NCBI RefSeq assembly: GCF_003076635.1
Contig: NZ_QDKG01000004.1
Span: 62,001 to 126,000, forward strand
Length of the DNA: 64,000 bases
Source: Sphingobacterium corticibacter
GTDB taxonomy: Bacteria; Bacteroidota; Bacteroidia; Sphingobacteriales; Sphingobacteriaceae
Direction of reading: 5' to 3'
Made by a program: the position numbers and the translations under genes. The notes under the pieces were generated by a model. The model was not told where the DNA came from. It ran no database searches and worked only from the letters and a program-made list of their open reading frames with translations. Shown in pieces: positions 25,600 to 34,734 of this stretch (position 1 is the stretch's first letter; each line of letters opens with the position of its first letter).

Positions 25600-26307
25600 T
25601 TAAAAAGCGAGAAAAAAATCTTTGAGTAAGGTTCTGTAAGCATCGCTGTATACGCCTTTAGATTCGTAAATCACAAAATTGGAATGTTCGGTTTGAACAT
25701 CACCTTGCCGCCTACTCAATCGAATAATACAACGGATACAGGGCGAATCATCAAAAGAAGAAACCGCTATTTTTCGATCCAGCACAAAACCTAAGTCAGA
25801 CGCCTCAGCAACAACGGCATCAGATAATTCAGGCGGTAGAATCAGTTCCATTGCTCCTCTCGTGGAAAGGTGCACCTTTGCGTAGCCGAGTAGATCATCA
25901 AAGAAAGTCATATCGGTATGCCGCGCTTGCTTCTTCCGCGCATCAGGATTATGCAGCGTATTTACGTAAAATGGTGGATTACTCACCATCAGATCAACCG
26001 GATGTGGCGGCTGGAAATCCTGAAAAGCAGTATACGATACCTGCACTCGATCAGAAAATGGTGATTGCAAAGCATTATTTGCGGCAGCAGTCGCAGAAGA
26101 TGCGTCGATTTCCAAACCACTAATATCCGCGTTTGGAAATCGTTGCGCCAGCATTAATGCTATCACCCCAGTACCTGTCCCGATATCTAAAATCGTTTGC
26201 GCATCTTCACCATTCGCTAGAGCGCCTAGCAGCACACCATCGGTATTAATGCGCATAGCACATCCCGTCTGGTCTATCGCAAAGCGCTTGAAACGAAAAA
26301 CACTCAT
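25600..26307 (-). CDS. trmN: tRNA1(Val) (adenine(37)-N6)-methyltransferase
   Basis: The 235-residue protein is a class I SAM methyltransferase of the YfiC/TrmN6 type: motif I LDIGTGTGVIALMLAQRFP, then the acidic GLEIDASS and the catalytic N6-adenine motif NPPFY, followed by KKQARHTD, characteristic of this branch. The N-terminus FRFKRFAIDQTGCAMRINTDGVLLG is also the family's. It modifies A37 of tRNA-Val. It heads a two-gene unit with the downstream phosphoesterase gene. Confidence 0.93.
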   Translation of the reverse strand: MSVFRFKRFAIDQTGCAMRINTDGVLLGALANGEDAQTILDIGTGTGVIALMLAQRFPNADISGLEIDASSATAAANNALQSPFSDRVQVSYTAFQDFQPPHPVDLMVSNPPFYVNTLHNPDARKKQARHTDMTFFDDLLGYAKVHLSTRGAMELILPPELSDAVVAEASDLGFVLDRKIAVSSFDDSPCIRCIIRLSRRQGDVQTEHSNFVIYESKGVYSDAYRTLLKDFFLAF

Positions 26308-26417
26308 TGTTGCAAAAATACATTTTTACTCCCAGTGTAGACATTTGTATATTTGCTTAAACTTTTTCGAAGTTTATAGGTCTAAAGGTTTTCCATCAAC
26401 AAACAATATCAAATTAT

Positions 26418-27554
26418 ATGCACCGACTATATACGCTTTACAGCGTTTTCTGTTTTTCCCTTTTAGCACTGGCTGTGCCTGCTTCAGGACAACAGAGCGC
26501 CACACAAGACCCATCCTGCGAACGAGTAACGGAAGCCGCCCTTCCAAAAATCGTGGAGCTACTGAACAAAAACGATTTCGCCGCAATGGAACAAGTGCTA
26601 CAAACCATCGAAAGCAGTTGTGGGCCTAATGAAGTAACACAAAGACTTCGCATTATTGGTCTGCTTATCAGAAAGCAACCTACCAAACCAGCCATTCAAA
26701 GTTATATCCAACAAGGAAAAGATAATGAATTGATGATTCGCTGGGATAATGCCTCTGAAAACAATTATCAAAACATTTATAACAAAGACAAAGCAGCTTA
26801 TCACTTTGTTCCTTTACGTCATACGGTCGACTCCCTAACGCAAGTTAAAGCGGCGGCGCTAATCGGATCAGATTTGTACAGTCTCACAGAAATGGAAGAA
26901 GCTATTGCTTACCTTTTCTCCGATCACATTAGCACGTATTTAATTCGCATGCAGAAAGAAAAGCCTACAACTCGTACGGAACAACTACAAGAGGTGGAGT
27001 TGTACAAAATGGGTTGGGGTTTTGCAGCCAGTATCGGTCTATACCGTCCATTAAATGCTGTTAATCCGGTTTACAACGATTTGGCGATTTATGGATTCTC
27101 TTTTATCAGTCCATTGGCCAATGATTGGGTTTTCGATGGTTTCTTCAAGTATCGTCCAGCCAGAAATTCCAGAGTGTTCGAATATCAAACAGAACCAAAC
27201 AGTAATCAGCCTGATCTGGTAGAGCCATTAACTACATATATGTTTGGTGGTTCGGCTGGATATAAGTTTTTGGATGCGGGCAAGTTCCTCATGATTGGAA
27301 AAGCAGGATTAGCATACGAAATGTCGTACAACAGATCGCTCAATATGCGCTATGGTGATGGCTATCCGGTATATGTGACCAGACCACAAACCTTTAACCT
27401 GTCGACAGGAGTTTCTGCGATGCAGCATGTTGGTCGTACAAGTTTCGTTGGTGCACAAATTCAATATCATTACTCACCTTACAGTATTGATAGCCGATTG
27501 ATTACGCCTATCGCGTCCGATTATGTAAGTTTCGAGCTTTTCTTTAAGTTCTAG
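26418..27554 (+). CDS. Exported protein with helical N-terminal and beta-barrel-like C-terminal part, unknown
   Basis: The 378-residue protein has a signal peptide that ends around ASGQQ. The first half (about residues 30-185) is helical, with a repeat-like pattern such as ALPKIVELLNKNDFAAMEQV. The second half alternates polar and hydrophobic residues as in transmembrane beta-strands (GWGFAASIGLYRPL, FIGAQIQYHYS-like) and ends in YVSFELFFKF with terminal Phe, the typical signal of outer membrane barrels. I recognise no family. A periplasmic helical domain tethered to a small barrel is the likeliest picture. A terminator follows. Confidence 0.78.
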   Translation: MHRLYTLYSVFCFSLLALAVPASGQQSATQDPSCERVTEAALPKIVELLNKNDFAAMEQVLQTIESSCGPNEVTQRLRIIGLLIRKQPTKPAIQSYIQQGKDNELMIRWDNASENNYQNIYNKDKAAYHFVPLRHTVDSLTQVKAAALIGSDLYSLTEMEEAIAYLFSDHISTYLIRMQKEKPTTRTEQLQEVELYKMGWGFAASIGLYRPLNAVNPVYNDLAIYGFSFISPLANDWVFDGFFKYRPARNSRVFEYQTEPNSNQPDLVEPLTTYMFGGSAGYKFLDAGKFLMIGKAGLAYEMSYNRSLNMRYGDGYPVYVTRPQTFNLSTGVSAMQHVGRTSFVGAQIQYHYSPYSIDSRLITPIASDYVSFELFFKF

Positions 27555-27577
27555 ACATAAAATATACTATTTAAAGC

Positions 27578-27616
27578 AAAATAAGCGGGCTACCTGAGGT
27601 AGTCCGCTTATTTTAT
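27578..27616. terminator. Terminator between the outer-membrane-type gene and mutS
   Basis: An inverted repeat of about 17 bp (27578-27594 with 27598-27614), flanked by A- and T-rich ends. One pair is G27589-T27603, which pairs only in plus-strand RNA, so it primarily serves the plus-strand gene, although it may also act for mutS. Confidence 0.75.
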
Positions 27617-27638
27617 TATATACGAGAGTGTGGTGAAC

Positions 27639-30248
27639 CTAATGTTTTAGCACACGTTGAATCTCATCCAATTTCATCAGCGCCTCCACCGGAGTCAATG
27701 TATTTACATCCAGATTGTTCAGCATATCGCGGATCTTTTCGAGGATCGGATCATCAATGGCAAACATCTGCAACTGATACGCTTGTTTCTGAATTTTGCG
27801 CATACTGTCTTTGATGTCTTCACCGCCGGTACGCTCTTGCTCCAATCTTCGTAAAATATCGTTAGCACGCGTCAAAAGTTTGCTCGGCATTCCCGCCAAC
27901 TTCGCCACATGAATACCAAAACTATGCTCTGATCCGCCTGGCACAAGTTTCCGGAGAAAGATGATTTTATTATTCAACTCCTTCACCGAAACATTAAAGT
28001 TTTTGATGCGCGGCATGGACGTACTCAACTCGTTGAGCTCATGATAATGCGTAGCAAATAGTGTCTTAGCTCTAGCCGTTGGATGATGGTGTAAATATTC
28101 GGCGATAGCCCATGCAATCGAAATCCCATCGTAGGTACTTGTTCCTCGGCCGATCTCGTCTAACAGGATTAAACTACGATCCGACAGGTTATTCATAATG
28201 CTGGCCGTCTCGTTCATTTCCACCATAAACGTCGATTCGCCGGAAGAAAGATTATCCGAAGCGCCCACGCGGGTAAATATCTTATCGACTAAACCAATAT
28301 GTGCTTCTTTTGCTGGTACAAAAGATCCAATTTGCGCCATCAACACGATCAATCCCGTCTGGCGCAACAGCGCCGATTTACCGGCCATATTTGGCCCTGT
28401 GATAATGATGATCTGCTGGGATTCTTGATCTAGAAAAGTGTCATTGGTAATATAATCTTCCCCGACAGGCAAATTCTTTTCAATCACTGGATGACGACCA
28501 CCTTTGATATCTAAAGATTTCCCTTCATTCACCTTTGGTTTTACGTAGAAATTCTTCTCTGCTACGACTGCGAAATTCAGCAAGACATCCAACTTGGCAA
28601 TTAATTGCGCATTGAGCTGAATTGGTTTAATATACTCCGCAATATCTGCCAAAAGGGCTTGGTAAATCCGATTTTCGATGGCTTGAATCTTTTCCTCTGC
28701 TCCTAATATTTGCTCCTCGTAGGTTTTGAGTTCCTCAGTGATGTAGCGCTCCGCGTTGACCAGCGTTTGCTTACGAATCCAACCTTCGGGCACTTTATCC
28801 TTATGTGTATTGGTCACTTCGAGGTAATAACCAAATACGTTATTAAAGGCAATTTTAAGAGAAGGAATACCTGTCGCTTCCGCTTCGCGGCGTTGAATTT
28901 CCAATAAGTAACCTTTACCACCAAAGGCAATCTTACGGAGTTTATCTAATTCTTCGTCGACGCCATCGGCGATCACATTGCCCTTTTGTAATAATACCGG
29001 TGGCTCTTGTTGTACTTCGCGATCGATCTTGTCACGAATGATCAGACAGTTGTTCAGCTGTTCCGAGATCACACGCAACGAATTGGAATCTGGCAAATCC
29101 GTCCTCTCCTTCAACTTTTCTACGGCATACAGCGCTCTTTTCAGTTGGATCACTTCGCGTGGATTCGCTTTCTGCAAGCCGATCTTGGAAATCAATCTTT
29201 CCAAATCCCCGACTTGCTTGATTTCTTTGACCAGCTCATCGCGTAATTCTCGGTTCTGATCGAAATGATCCACTACGTCCAAACGTTCTTGAATAGACTT
29301 TTGATCTTTGAGCGGCATGATGATCCAGCGCTTGAGCAAGCGTGCTCCCATCGGCGATGCCGTATGATCCAGCACATCCGATAGCGTGATGGCATTATCA
29401 TTGGCCGAGCCAATCAACTCCAGATTGCGAATGGTAAAGCGATCCAGCCACATATAACGATCTTCTTCGATGCGCGCAATATGCGAGATATGCTGTAGGT
29501 TGCGGTGCTCCGTTTCGTTGAGGTAATGCAAAGCTACACCGGCTGCTGTAATGCCCGATGTGAGCCGTTCGATACCAAATCCTTTGAGGGAATTAACTTC
29601 AAAATGCTTCAATAAAGCTTCCGAAGCATAATCGCCTGTATAAGGCCACTCGTCTAGCGTATATGTATAATAGGTCGTACCAAACTGAGCGACAAAATCA
29701 TTGAACTGTTTCTTGGGAAGAATCACTTCCGTCGGCTTAAAACTTTGCAACAACTTATCGATGTAGGAAGCATTCCCTTGCGCCACCGAAAACTCGCCCG
29801 TAGAAATATCTAAGAAAGCAATGCCATAGGTGTTTTTGTCTGCAAATACCGACGCTAAGTAATTGTTGGCTTTCTGCTGCACGATGTTGTCGCTGTACGA
29901 TACACCGGGCGTTACCAATTCGGTTACGCCACGTTTTACAATGGTTTTTGTTTGCTTCGGATCTTCGAGCTGATCGCAAATGGCCACGCGCTGACCGGCG
30001 CGCACCAGTTTTGGCAAATAGGTTTCGAGCGAGTGATGTGGAAAACCGGCCAATGCCGTTTCCGATTCTGTGCCATTCCCACGTTTGGTCAGCACAATGC
30101 CGAGTATTCCGGCTGCTTTAATCGCGTCCTCTCCAAATGTCTCATAAAAATCTCCCACACGAAACAACAGCAAGGCACCGGGGTACTTGACCTTGATCGT
30201 ATTATACTGTTGCATTAAGGGAGTCTGCTTCTTTTCTTTCTTTGCCAA
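27639..30248 (-). CDS. mutS: DNA mismatch repair protein MutS
   Basis: The 869-residue protein has all MutS parts. The mismatch-binding N-terminus has the wedge Phe in [10 protein letters not shown] (F34 and E36). The ATPase has Walker A GPNMAGKS (about residue 617), Walker B region [16 protein letters not shown] and the switch His in ATHYHEL. The C-terminus ends with a helical clamp region. It starts repair of replication mismatches with MutL, which is not in the window. It diverges from nth, another DNA repair gene, with 65 bp between the start codons. A TACTTTTA box at 30278-30285 on the minus strand is a possible -7 element. Confidence 0.97.
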   Translation of the reverse strand: MAKKEKKQTPLMQQYNTIKVKYPGALLLFRVGDFYETFGEDAIKAAGILGIVLTKRGNGTESETALAGFPHHSLETYLPKLVRAGQRVAICDQLEDPKQTKTIVKRGVTELVTPGVSYSDNIVQQKANNYLASVFADKNTYGIAFLDISTGEFSVAQGNASYIDKLLQSFKPTEVILPKKQFNDFVAQFGTTYYTYTLDEWPYTGDYASEALLKHFEVNSLKGFGIERLTSGITAAGVALHYLNETEHRNLQHISHIARIEEDRYMWLDRFTIRNLELIGSANDNAITLSDVLDHTASPMGARLLKRWIIMPLKDQKSIQERLDVVDHFDQNRELRDELVKEIKQVGDLERLISKIGLQKANPREVIQLKRALYAVEKLKERTDLPDSNSLRVISEQLNNCLIIRDKIDREVQQEPPVLLQKGNVIADGVDEELDKLRKIAFGGKGYLLEIQRREAEATGIPSLKIAFNNVFGYYLEVTNTHKDKVPEGWIRKQTLVNAERYITEELKTYEEQILGAEEKIQAIENRIYQALLADIAEYIKPIQLNAQLIAKLDVLLNFAVVAEKNFYVKPKVNEGKSLDIKGGRHPVIEKNLPVGEDYITNDTFLDQESQQIIIITGPNMAGKSALLRQTGLIVLMAQIGSFVPAKEAHIGLVDKIFTRVGASDNLSSGESTFMVEMNETASIMNNLSDRSLILLDEIGRGTSTYDGISIAWAIAEYLHHHPTARAKTLFATHYHELNELSTSMPRIKNFNVSVKELNNKIIFLRKLVPGGSEHSFGIHVAKLAGMPSKLLTRANDILRRLEQERTGGEDIKDSMRKIQKQAYQLQMFAIDDPILEKIRDMLNNLDVNTLTPVEALMKLDEIQRVLKH

Positions 30249-30302
30249 TGGTAATCAGTTTTCGGTTTTAAGCCGAGTAAAAGTAATAAGGATATTATTA
30301 AT

Positions 30303-30310
30303 TATCTTTG
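30303..30310 (+). promoter_or_regulatory. -7 element of the nth promoter
   Basis: TATCTTTG ends 3 nt before ATG 30314, so the nth mRNA should begin at or very near the start codon. The TTG at 30308 lies inside the box and cannot be the start. No clear -33 TTG. Confidence 0.6.
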
Positions 30311-30313
30311 TTC

Positions 30314-30976
30314 ATGCTGAAAAAAGATCGATATAAAGCCTTCGTTGACTATTTCTCCACGCATAATCCCGATGCAGAAACGGAGTTACATTACTCCAAT
30401 CCGTACGAACTGCTGGTCGCGGTCATCTTGTCTGCGCAGTGTACCGACAAGCGGATCAATCAGGTCACGCCAGCTTTGTTTGCGCGTTATCCAGAGCCGG
30501 AATCGCTGGCAGCCAGCTCCGTAGAAGAAGTGTTTTCTTACATCCGTTCGGTGAGTTACCCAAACAACAAAGCCAAACATTTGGTCGGCATGGCGCAAAA
30601 GCTACTGGCTGAGTTTGACGGCGTCGTGCCCGAAAAGATCGAAGATTTGGTGAAGCTTCCAGGCGTTGGTCGCAAAACGGCAAATGTCATTTCTTCGGTG
30701 GTGTACGACAATCCTGCGATGGCCGTCGATACGCATGTATTTCGCGTAGCGAATAGATTAGGATTGACACAAAGAGCGACTACACCATTGGCGGTAGAAA
30801 AACAGTTGGTCAAACATTTGCCCGAAGAAACGATCAAAGTTGCCCATCATTGGCTGATCTTGCATGGTCGCTATATCTGTTTAGCACGCAAGCCCAAATG
30901 CGAAATCTGCCCCATCACCTATTTTTGTCAGTATTTCAGCAAAAACTTTAGTAAGCAAACGACACTGAATGTTTAA
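30314..30976 (+). CDS. nth: Endonuclease III (DNA glycosylase/AP lyase)
   Basis: The 220-residue enzyme removes oxidised pyrimidines. The helix-hairpin-helix LPGVGRKTANVI contains the catalytic Lys and the motif VDTHVFRV the catalytic Asp. The iron-sulfur cluster ligands at the C-terminus fit C-x6-C-x2-C-x5-C (CLARKPKCEICPITYFC). The start is ATG 30314; the mRNA is probably leaderless. It diverges from mutS. Confidence 0.96.
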   Translation: MLKKDRYKAFVDYFSTHNPDAETELHYSNPYELLVAVILSAQCTDKRINQVTPALFARYPEPESLAASSVEEVFSYIRSVSYPNNKAKHLVGMAQKLLAEFDGVVPEKIEDLVKLPGVGRKTANVISSVVYDNPAMAVDTHVFRVANRLGLTQRATTPLAVEKQLVKHLPEETIKVAHHWLILHGRYICLARKPKCEICPITYFCQYFSKNFSKQTTLNV

Positions 30977-31005
30977 AAAATAAAACTAATTATTTTAGCA
31001 TTTTA

Positions 31006-31036
31006 TTTGCACACATCAGTTTTGTGTGTATATTTG
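31006..31036 (+). promoter_or_regulatory. Promoter of recA
   Basis: TTTG (31006-31009), exactly 19 nt, TATATTTG (31029-31036), a near-perfect Bacteroidota consensus. I see no LexA-type palindrome overlapping it. Confidence 0.8.
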
Positions 31037-31055
31037 ACCTATTAAAACTACGAAA

Positions 31056-32087
31056 ATGAGTAATTCAGATAAATTAAAAGCACTACAGCTTACCTTAGAT
31101 AAACTAGAGAAATCTTACGGTAAAGGAACCATCATGAAATTAGGCGATTCTGCGGTAGAGCCGATTGAATCTATTTCTACAGGATCTTTGGGGCTGGATA
31201 TTGCTTTAGGTATTGGCGGTGTACCAAAAGGTCGTGTGATCGAGATCTATGGCCCGGAATCTTCTGGTAAAACTACCTTAGCCACTCATATCGTAGCAGA
31301 AGCACAGAAAAAAGGCGGTATTGCCGCTTTCATTGATGCGGAGCACGCATTCGATAAATATTACGCACAGAAGCTGGGCGTAGATATTGAAAATCTATTG
31401 ATCTCGCAGCCAGATAATGGGGAACAAGCTTTGGAAATTGCCGATAACTTGATTCGCTCCGGCGCGATCGACGTGATCGTTATTGACTCCGTAGCGGCAT
31501 TGGTACCAAAAGGTGAAATCGAAGGCGAAATGGGTGATTCCAAAATGGGATTGCAAGCACGTTTGATGTCACAAGCATTGCGTAAATTGACCGGTACGAT
31601 CGCAAAAACCAACTGTTGTTGTATTTTCATCAACCAGTTGCGCGAGAAAATCGGCGTCATGTTCGGTAATCCAGAAACGACTACAGGTGGTAATGCCTTG
31701 AAGTTTTACGCTTCCGTGCGTTTGGATATTCGCCGGACTTCGCAGATCAAAGATGGCGATGAGGTAGCGGGTAACCACGTAAAAGTGAAGATCGTGAAAA
31801 ACAAAGTAGCACCTCCATTCCGCATTGCTGAATTCGACATCATGTTTGGTGAAGGTATTTCCAAATCTGGTGAAATCATCGACTTGGGTGTAGAATATGG
31901 TATTGTAAAGAAATCGGGCTCTTGGTTTAGCTATGGCGACACTAAATTGGGTCAAGGTCGCGATGCTGTACGAAATCTTTTGATAGACAATCCGGATCTA
32001 ATGGACGAATTGGAAGCGAAGATCCGCGCAGAAGTAACTGGAGTAGATCTAGATCAAAGCGCATTGAAAGAGGGCGAAGCAGAATAA
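31056..32087 (+). CDS. recA: Recombinase RecA
   Basis: The 343-residue protein forms filaments on single-stranded DNA for homologous recombination and for SOS co-protease action. It has Walker [10 protein letters not shown], the [11 protein letters not shown] segment, Walker [14 protein letters not shown], loop L1 [19 protein letters not shown] and the [21 protein letters not shown] loop L2. The C-terminus is short and acidic. It is monocistronic, with a strong promoter and terminator. No intein or insertion is present. Confidence 0.98.
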   Translation: MSNSDKLKALQLTLDKLEKSYGKGTIMKLGDSAVEPIESISTGSLGLDIALGIGGVPKGRVIEIYGPESSGKTTLATHIVAEAQKKGGIAAFIDAEHAFDKYYAQKLGVDIENLLISQPDNGEQALEIADNLIRSGAIDVIVIDSVAALVPKGEIEGEMGDSKMGLQARLMSQALRKLTGTIAKTNCCCIFINQLREKIGVMFGNPETTTGGNALKFYASVRLDIRRTSQIKDGDEVAGNHVKVKIVKNKVAPPFRIAEFDIMFGEGISKSGEIIDLGVEYGIVKKSGSWFSYGDTKLGQGRDAVRNLLIDNPDLMDELEAKIRAEVTGVDLDQSALKEGEAE

Positions 32088-32120
32088 TCTGCCGACTTCA
32101 CTATCATAATTTTATATGAT

Positions 32121-32162
32121 AACAGCCTGTAACCGCTAAGAAGTTACAGGCTGTTTGTCTTT
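32121..32162 (+). terminator. Terminator after recA
   Basis: A 13-bp stem (32121-32133 with 32143-32155), 9-nt loop, then TGTCTTTC. Confidence 0.8.
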
Positions 32163-32184
32163 CACGCAATTCAGCACGATAATT

Positions 32185-32214
32185 TTTGAATGTGCGTGGA
32201 AGTAGGTAACTTTG
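32185..32214 (+). promoter_or_regulatory. Promoter of queH
   Basis: TTTG (32185-32188), an 18-nt spacer and TAACTTTG (32207-32214). The -7 box ends 5 nt before ATG 32220, so the mRNA should be leaderless or nearly so; the in-frame ATG at 32190 lies between the two promoter boxes and cannot be used. Confidence 0.8.
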
Positions 32215-32219
32215 GAGCT

Positions 32220-32882
32220 ATGGAAAATAAACCGTTCGTTCGGGAAAAAATCAACCTACCTAATGAAGGCAAGAAGCTGCTACTGCACTCCTGTTGCGCA
32301 CCGTGCTCAGGAGAAGTGATGGAAGCGCTGATTTCATCAGAGATTGATTTTACCATATACTTCTACAATCCAAACATTCATCCACGGAGTGAATATGATT
32401 TGCGTAAAGAGGAAAACATTCGCTTTGCGGAAAAGCACAATATTCCATTCATTGATGCAGATTATGATGTAGATCATTGGTTTGAGTTGGCCAAAGGCAT
32501 GGAAAACGAACCTGAAAAAGGCATTCGCTGCACCATGTGCTTTGATATGCGCTTTGAAAAAACTGCAGAATACGCGGCTGCAAATGGCTTCGATGTAATT
32601 TCCAGCTCATTGGGCATATCGCGTTGGAAAAACATGGATCAGATCAATGATTGTGGGGTACGCGCTGCATCTCGCCACGAGAATATGGACTACTGGACAT
32701 TCAACTGGCGCAAAAAAGGTGGCGGTGCACGCATGCTAGATATTAGCAAGCGAGAACGCTTCTATATGCAGGAATACTGCGGTTGTGCCTACTCGCTTCG
32801 CGACACCAATAAGTGGCGCATGGAGAATGGACGAGAAAAAATCAAGCTCGGCGAGAAATATTACGGAGACGAAGAACAATAA
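32220..32882 (+). CDS. queH: Epoxyqueuosine reductase QueH
   Basis: The 220-residue protein matches QueH (DUF208), which reduces epoxyqueuosine to queuosine in tRNA, using an iron-sulfur cluster. The Cys pattern is [11 protein letters not shown] near the N-terminus, CTMCFDMR in the middle and YCGCAYS near the end. Further family motifs are [13 protein letters not shown] and [19 protein letters not shown]. It is the last step of the pathway in which the tgt product at 17425 acts. No other que genes are in the window. The gene has its own promoter with practically no leader. Confidence 0.95.
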   Translation: MENKPFVREKINLPNEGKKLLLHSCCAPCSGEVMEALISSEIDFTIYFYNPNIHPRSEYDLRKEENIRFAEKHNIPFIDADYDVDHWFELAKGMENEPEKGIRCTMCFDMRFEKTAEYAAANGFDVISSSLGISRWKNMDQINDCGVRAASRHENMDYWTFNWRKKGGGARMLDISKRERFYMQEYCGCAYSLRDTNKWRMENGREKIKLGEKYYGDEEQ

Positions 32883-32899
32883 AGGTTTTAAAAAAGAGT

Positions 32900-32930
32900 T
32901 GCAATCTATAGTTTTTACTATTATCTTTGC
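32900..32930 (+). promoter_or_regulatory. Promoter of the yceD-rpmF-fatty acid cluster
   Basis: TTG (32900-32902), a 20-nt spacer and TATCTTTG (32923-32930), then C. The GTG start codon follows 18 nt later. Confidence 0.75.
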
Positions 32931-32948
32931 AGGCTCAAATACTGGATT

Positions 32949-33485
32949 GTGAAGTATTTAAAAAAATATAAAATACCATTTTCAGGCCTTTCGGCTGGTA
33001 AGCACAATTTCGAATTTGACGTCGATGACGCGTTCTTTGCATGTTTTGATCACTCCCTGGTAAAAAAGGGTAAACTCATTGCTCAAGTACAATTACAGAA
33101 GCAGGAGAACATGCTGATCACGAACTTTGATATCAATGGCCACATCACACTTACCTGCGATGTATGTCTGCGTGAATTTCAAGCTCCACTGAGCACGAAG
33201 GAGCGCGTGATTGTCAAGTTCACACATGATGAGTGGGATCAAGATTCGGACGAGATCATTGTATTATCACACAATGATTACGAATTCGACATTTCTAACT
33301 TGCTTTACGAATACATCAATGTATGCGTACCACACTATCCAAAATGTAGTGAACAAGGCGAGAATATCGATTGTGATCCAGAGATGCTACAACAGTTGGC
33401 AGACGAAGAGACGGTTAAGAATGAATTAAAAGAGGATCAGGTGGATCCTCGCTGGGAAGCATTAAAGAATATTAAAAATAACTAA
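32949..33485 (+). CDS. YceD/DUF177 family protein
   Basis: The 178-residue protein starts with GTG. The family motifs are the central LTCDVCLREFQAPLSTKERV, with a C-x2-C pair, and the following CVPHYPKC segment. DUF177 proteins sit next to rpmF in almost all bacteria and are thought to be involved in 23S rRNA or ribosome accumulation; the exact role is not settled. It lies 15 nt upstream of rpmF and opens the cluster yceD-rpmF-plsX-fabH-accB-accC. GTG is preferred as start because the promoter lies directly upstream and no ATG alternative exists. Confidence 0.92.
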   Translation: MKYLKKYKIPFSGLSAGKHNFEFDVDDAFFACFDHSLVKKGKLIAQVQLQKQENMLITNFDINGHITLTCDVCLREFQAPLSTKERVIVKFTHDEWDQDSDEIIVLSHNDYEFDISNLLYEYINVCVPHYPKCSEQGENIDCDPEMLQQLADEETVKNELKEDQVDPRWEALKNIKNN

Positions 33486-33500
33486 AAATACACATACGAG

Positions 33501-33692
33501 ATGGCACATCCAAAACGTAAAATGTCTAAGTCAAGAAGAGACAAAAGAAGAACGCACTATAAAGCGGATAAACCAAGTTTGACAGTATGTCAAGAAACTG
33601 GTGCAGTGCATTTGCCACACCGCGCATACACCGTTGATGGTAACTTGTTCTACAACGGCAAATTGATTATCGAGAATACAGCGGCAATCTAA
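33501..33692 (+). CDS. rpmF: Large ribosomal subunit protein bL32, zinc-free form
   Basis: The 63-residue protein begins with the L32 signature MAHPKRKMSKSRRDKRRTHY. Most L32 proteins have four zinc ligands (usually two C-x2-C pairs) in the second half. Here only one Cys remains (VCQETGAVHL), so no zinc ribbon can form. This is a known kind of variation among ribosomal proteins, and the C-terminal part DGNLFYNGKLIIE looks intact. It is co-transcribed with yceD, and a terminator-like hairpin follows before plsX. Confidence 0.95.
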   Translation: MAHPKRKMSKSRRDKRRTHYKADKPSLTVCQETGAVHLPHRAYTVDGNLFYNGKLIIENTAAI

Positions 33693-33702
33693 GGAACTTC
33701 CG

Positions 33703-33762
33703 AAACATCCCATTGACAGAGATTAATTCGATTTATTCCCTGTACATTGGGATGTTTTTTCG
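33703..33762 (+). terminator. Terminator-like hairpin between rpmF and plsX
   Basis: A 10-bp stem (33703-33712 with 33748-33757), with a further short ACAG/CTGT pairing inside, is followed by a T-run. It should end or attenuate transcription within the classic rpmF-plsX-fabH order. Confidence 0.65.
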
Positions 33763-33789
33763 TATTATTGACTCATTAAATAATAACGA

Positions 33790-34728
33790 ATGAAGATTGG
33801 TTTAGACGTACTAGGAGGAGATTACGCCCCTAACTCTACGATACAAGGAGCTATTGAAGCTCAGCAAAACCTCCAAAATGACCAACGATTGGTGCTATTT
33901 GGAGATGAAGAAAAAACCCGAGAACTGATCTCGAACGCCGGCGGTGATGTTTCCGCTTTTGACTACGTTCATGCTCCCGAAGAAATTGGTATGCACGAAC
34001 ATCCCACAAAAGCAATCACGCAAAAACCTAACTCTTCTATATCCAAAGGATTTGAATTTCTAAAAGACGGAAAGATTGACTCTTTCGCTTCTGCTGGAAA
34101 TACGGGTGCTATGCTGGTTGGTTCCATGTTTAGCGTTAAAACTATTCCGGGAATTTTGCGCCCCGCAATTGCCACTAATGTGCCCCAGTTGAAAGGTGGT
34201 ACAGCGGTTATGCTTGACGTAGGAGCCAACGCGGATTGTAAACCAGAAATGTTGAATCACTTTGCTATTCTTGGTAGCTTCTACGCAGAACACGTATTGC
34301 GTATTGAAAAGCCAAGAGTAGGTCTGATCAATATTGGGGAAGAAGCAGAGAAAGGAAACTTATTAACCACCAGCACCTACCCTTTACTCAAAGCCAACGA
34401 AAAAATTAATTTTATCGGCAATGCCGAAGGCAGAGATTTATTCTCTGATCATGCCGATGTATTCGTGTGTGATGGGTATACTGGAAATGTAATTTTGAAG
34501 TTGGCAGAGTCCTTCTACGTAGTTACGTTAAAGAAAGGTTTTAAAGATGAGTTCTTTGATCGCTTCAACTACGAGCAATTTGGTGGTAGCCCAGTGTTGG
34601 GTGTCAACGCACCGGTTGTTATTGGGCATGGTATCTCCACGCCTACGGCGATCAAAAATATGGTTTTACAATCACGAGATATGATCTCCTCGAAATTCAT
34701 CGAGCGAATCAAGTCTGCAATTAAATAA
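33790..34728 (+). CDS. plsX: Phosphate acyltransferase PlsX
   Basis: The 312-residue protein converts acyl-ACP to acyl-phosphate, the acyl donor for glycerol 3-phosphate acylation by PlsY. It starts with MKIGLDVLGGDYAPNSTIQG, and shows the family motifs DSFASAGNTGAMLVGS, MLDVGANADCKPEML, INIGEEAEKGN and VCDGYTGNVILKL. It is followed after 6 nt by fabH. Because a terminator separates it from rpmF, it may have its own weak promoter; TATTATTG just upstream is one mismatch from the -7 consensus. Confidence 0.96.
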   Translation: MKIGLDVLGGDYAPNSTIQGAIEAQQNLQNDQRLVLFGDEEKTRELISNAGGDVSAFDYVHAPEEIGMHEHPTKAITQKPNSSISKGFEFLKDGKIDSFASAGNTGAMLVGSMFSVKTIPGILRPAIATNVPQLKGGTAVMLDVGANADCKPEMLNHFAILGSFYAEHVLRIEKPRVGLINIGEEAEKGNLLTTSTYPLLKANEKINFIGNAEGRDLFSDHADVFVCDGYTGNVILKLAESFYVVTLKKGFKDEFFDRFNYEQFGGSPVLGVNAPVVIGHGISTPTAIKNMVLQSRDMISSKFIERIKSAIK

Positions 34729-34734
34729 TAGAAC

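Noticed and set aside
30977..31055. Possible SOS/LexA box upstream of recA
   Set aside because: No palindrome of a known LexA type; the AT-rich repeats there are not symmetrical enough.
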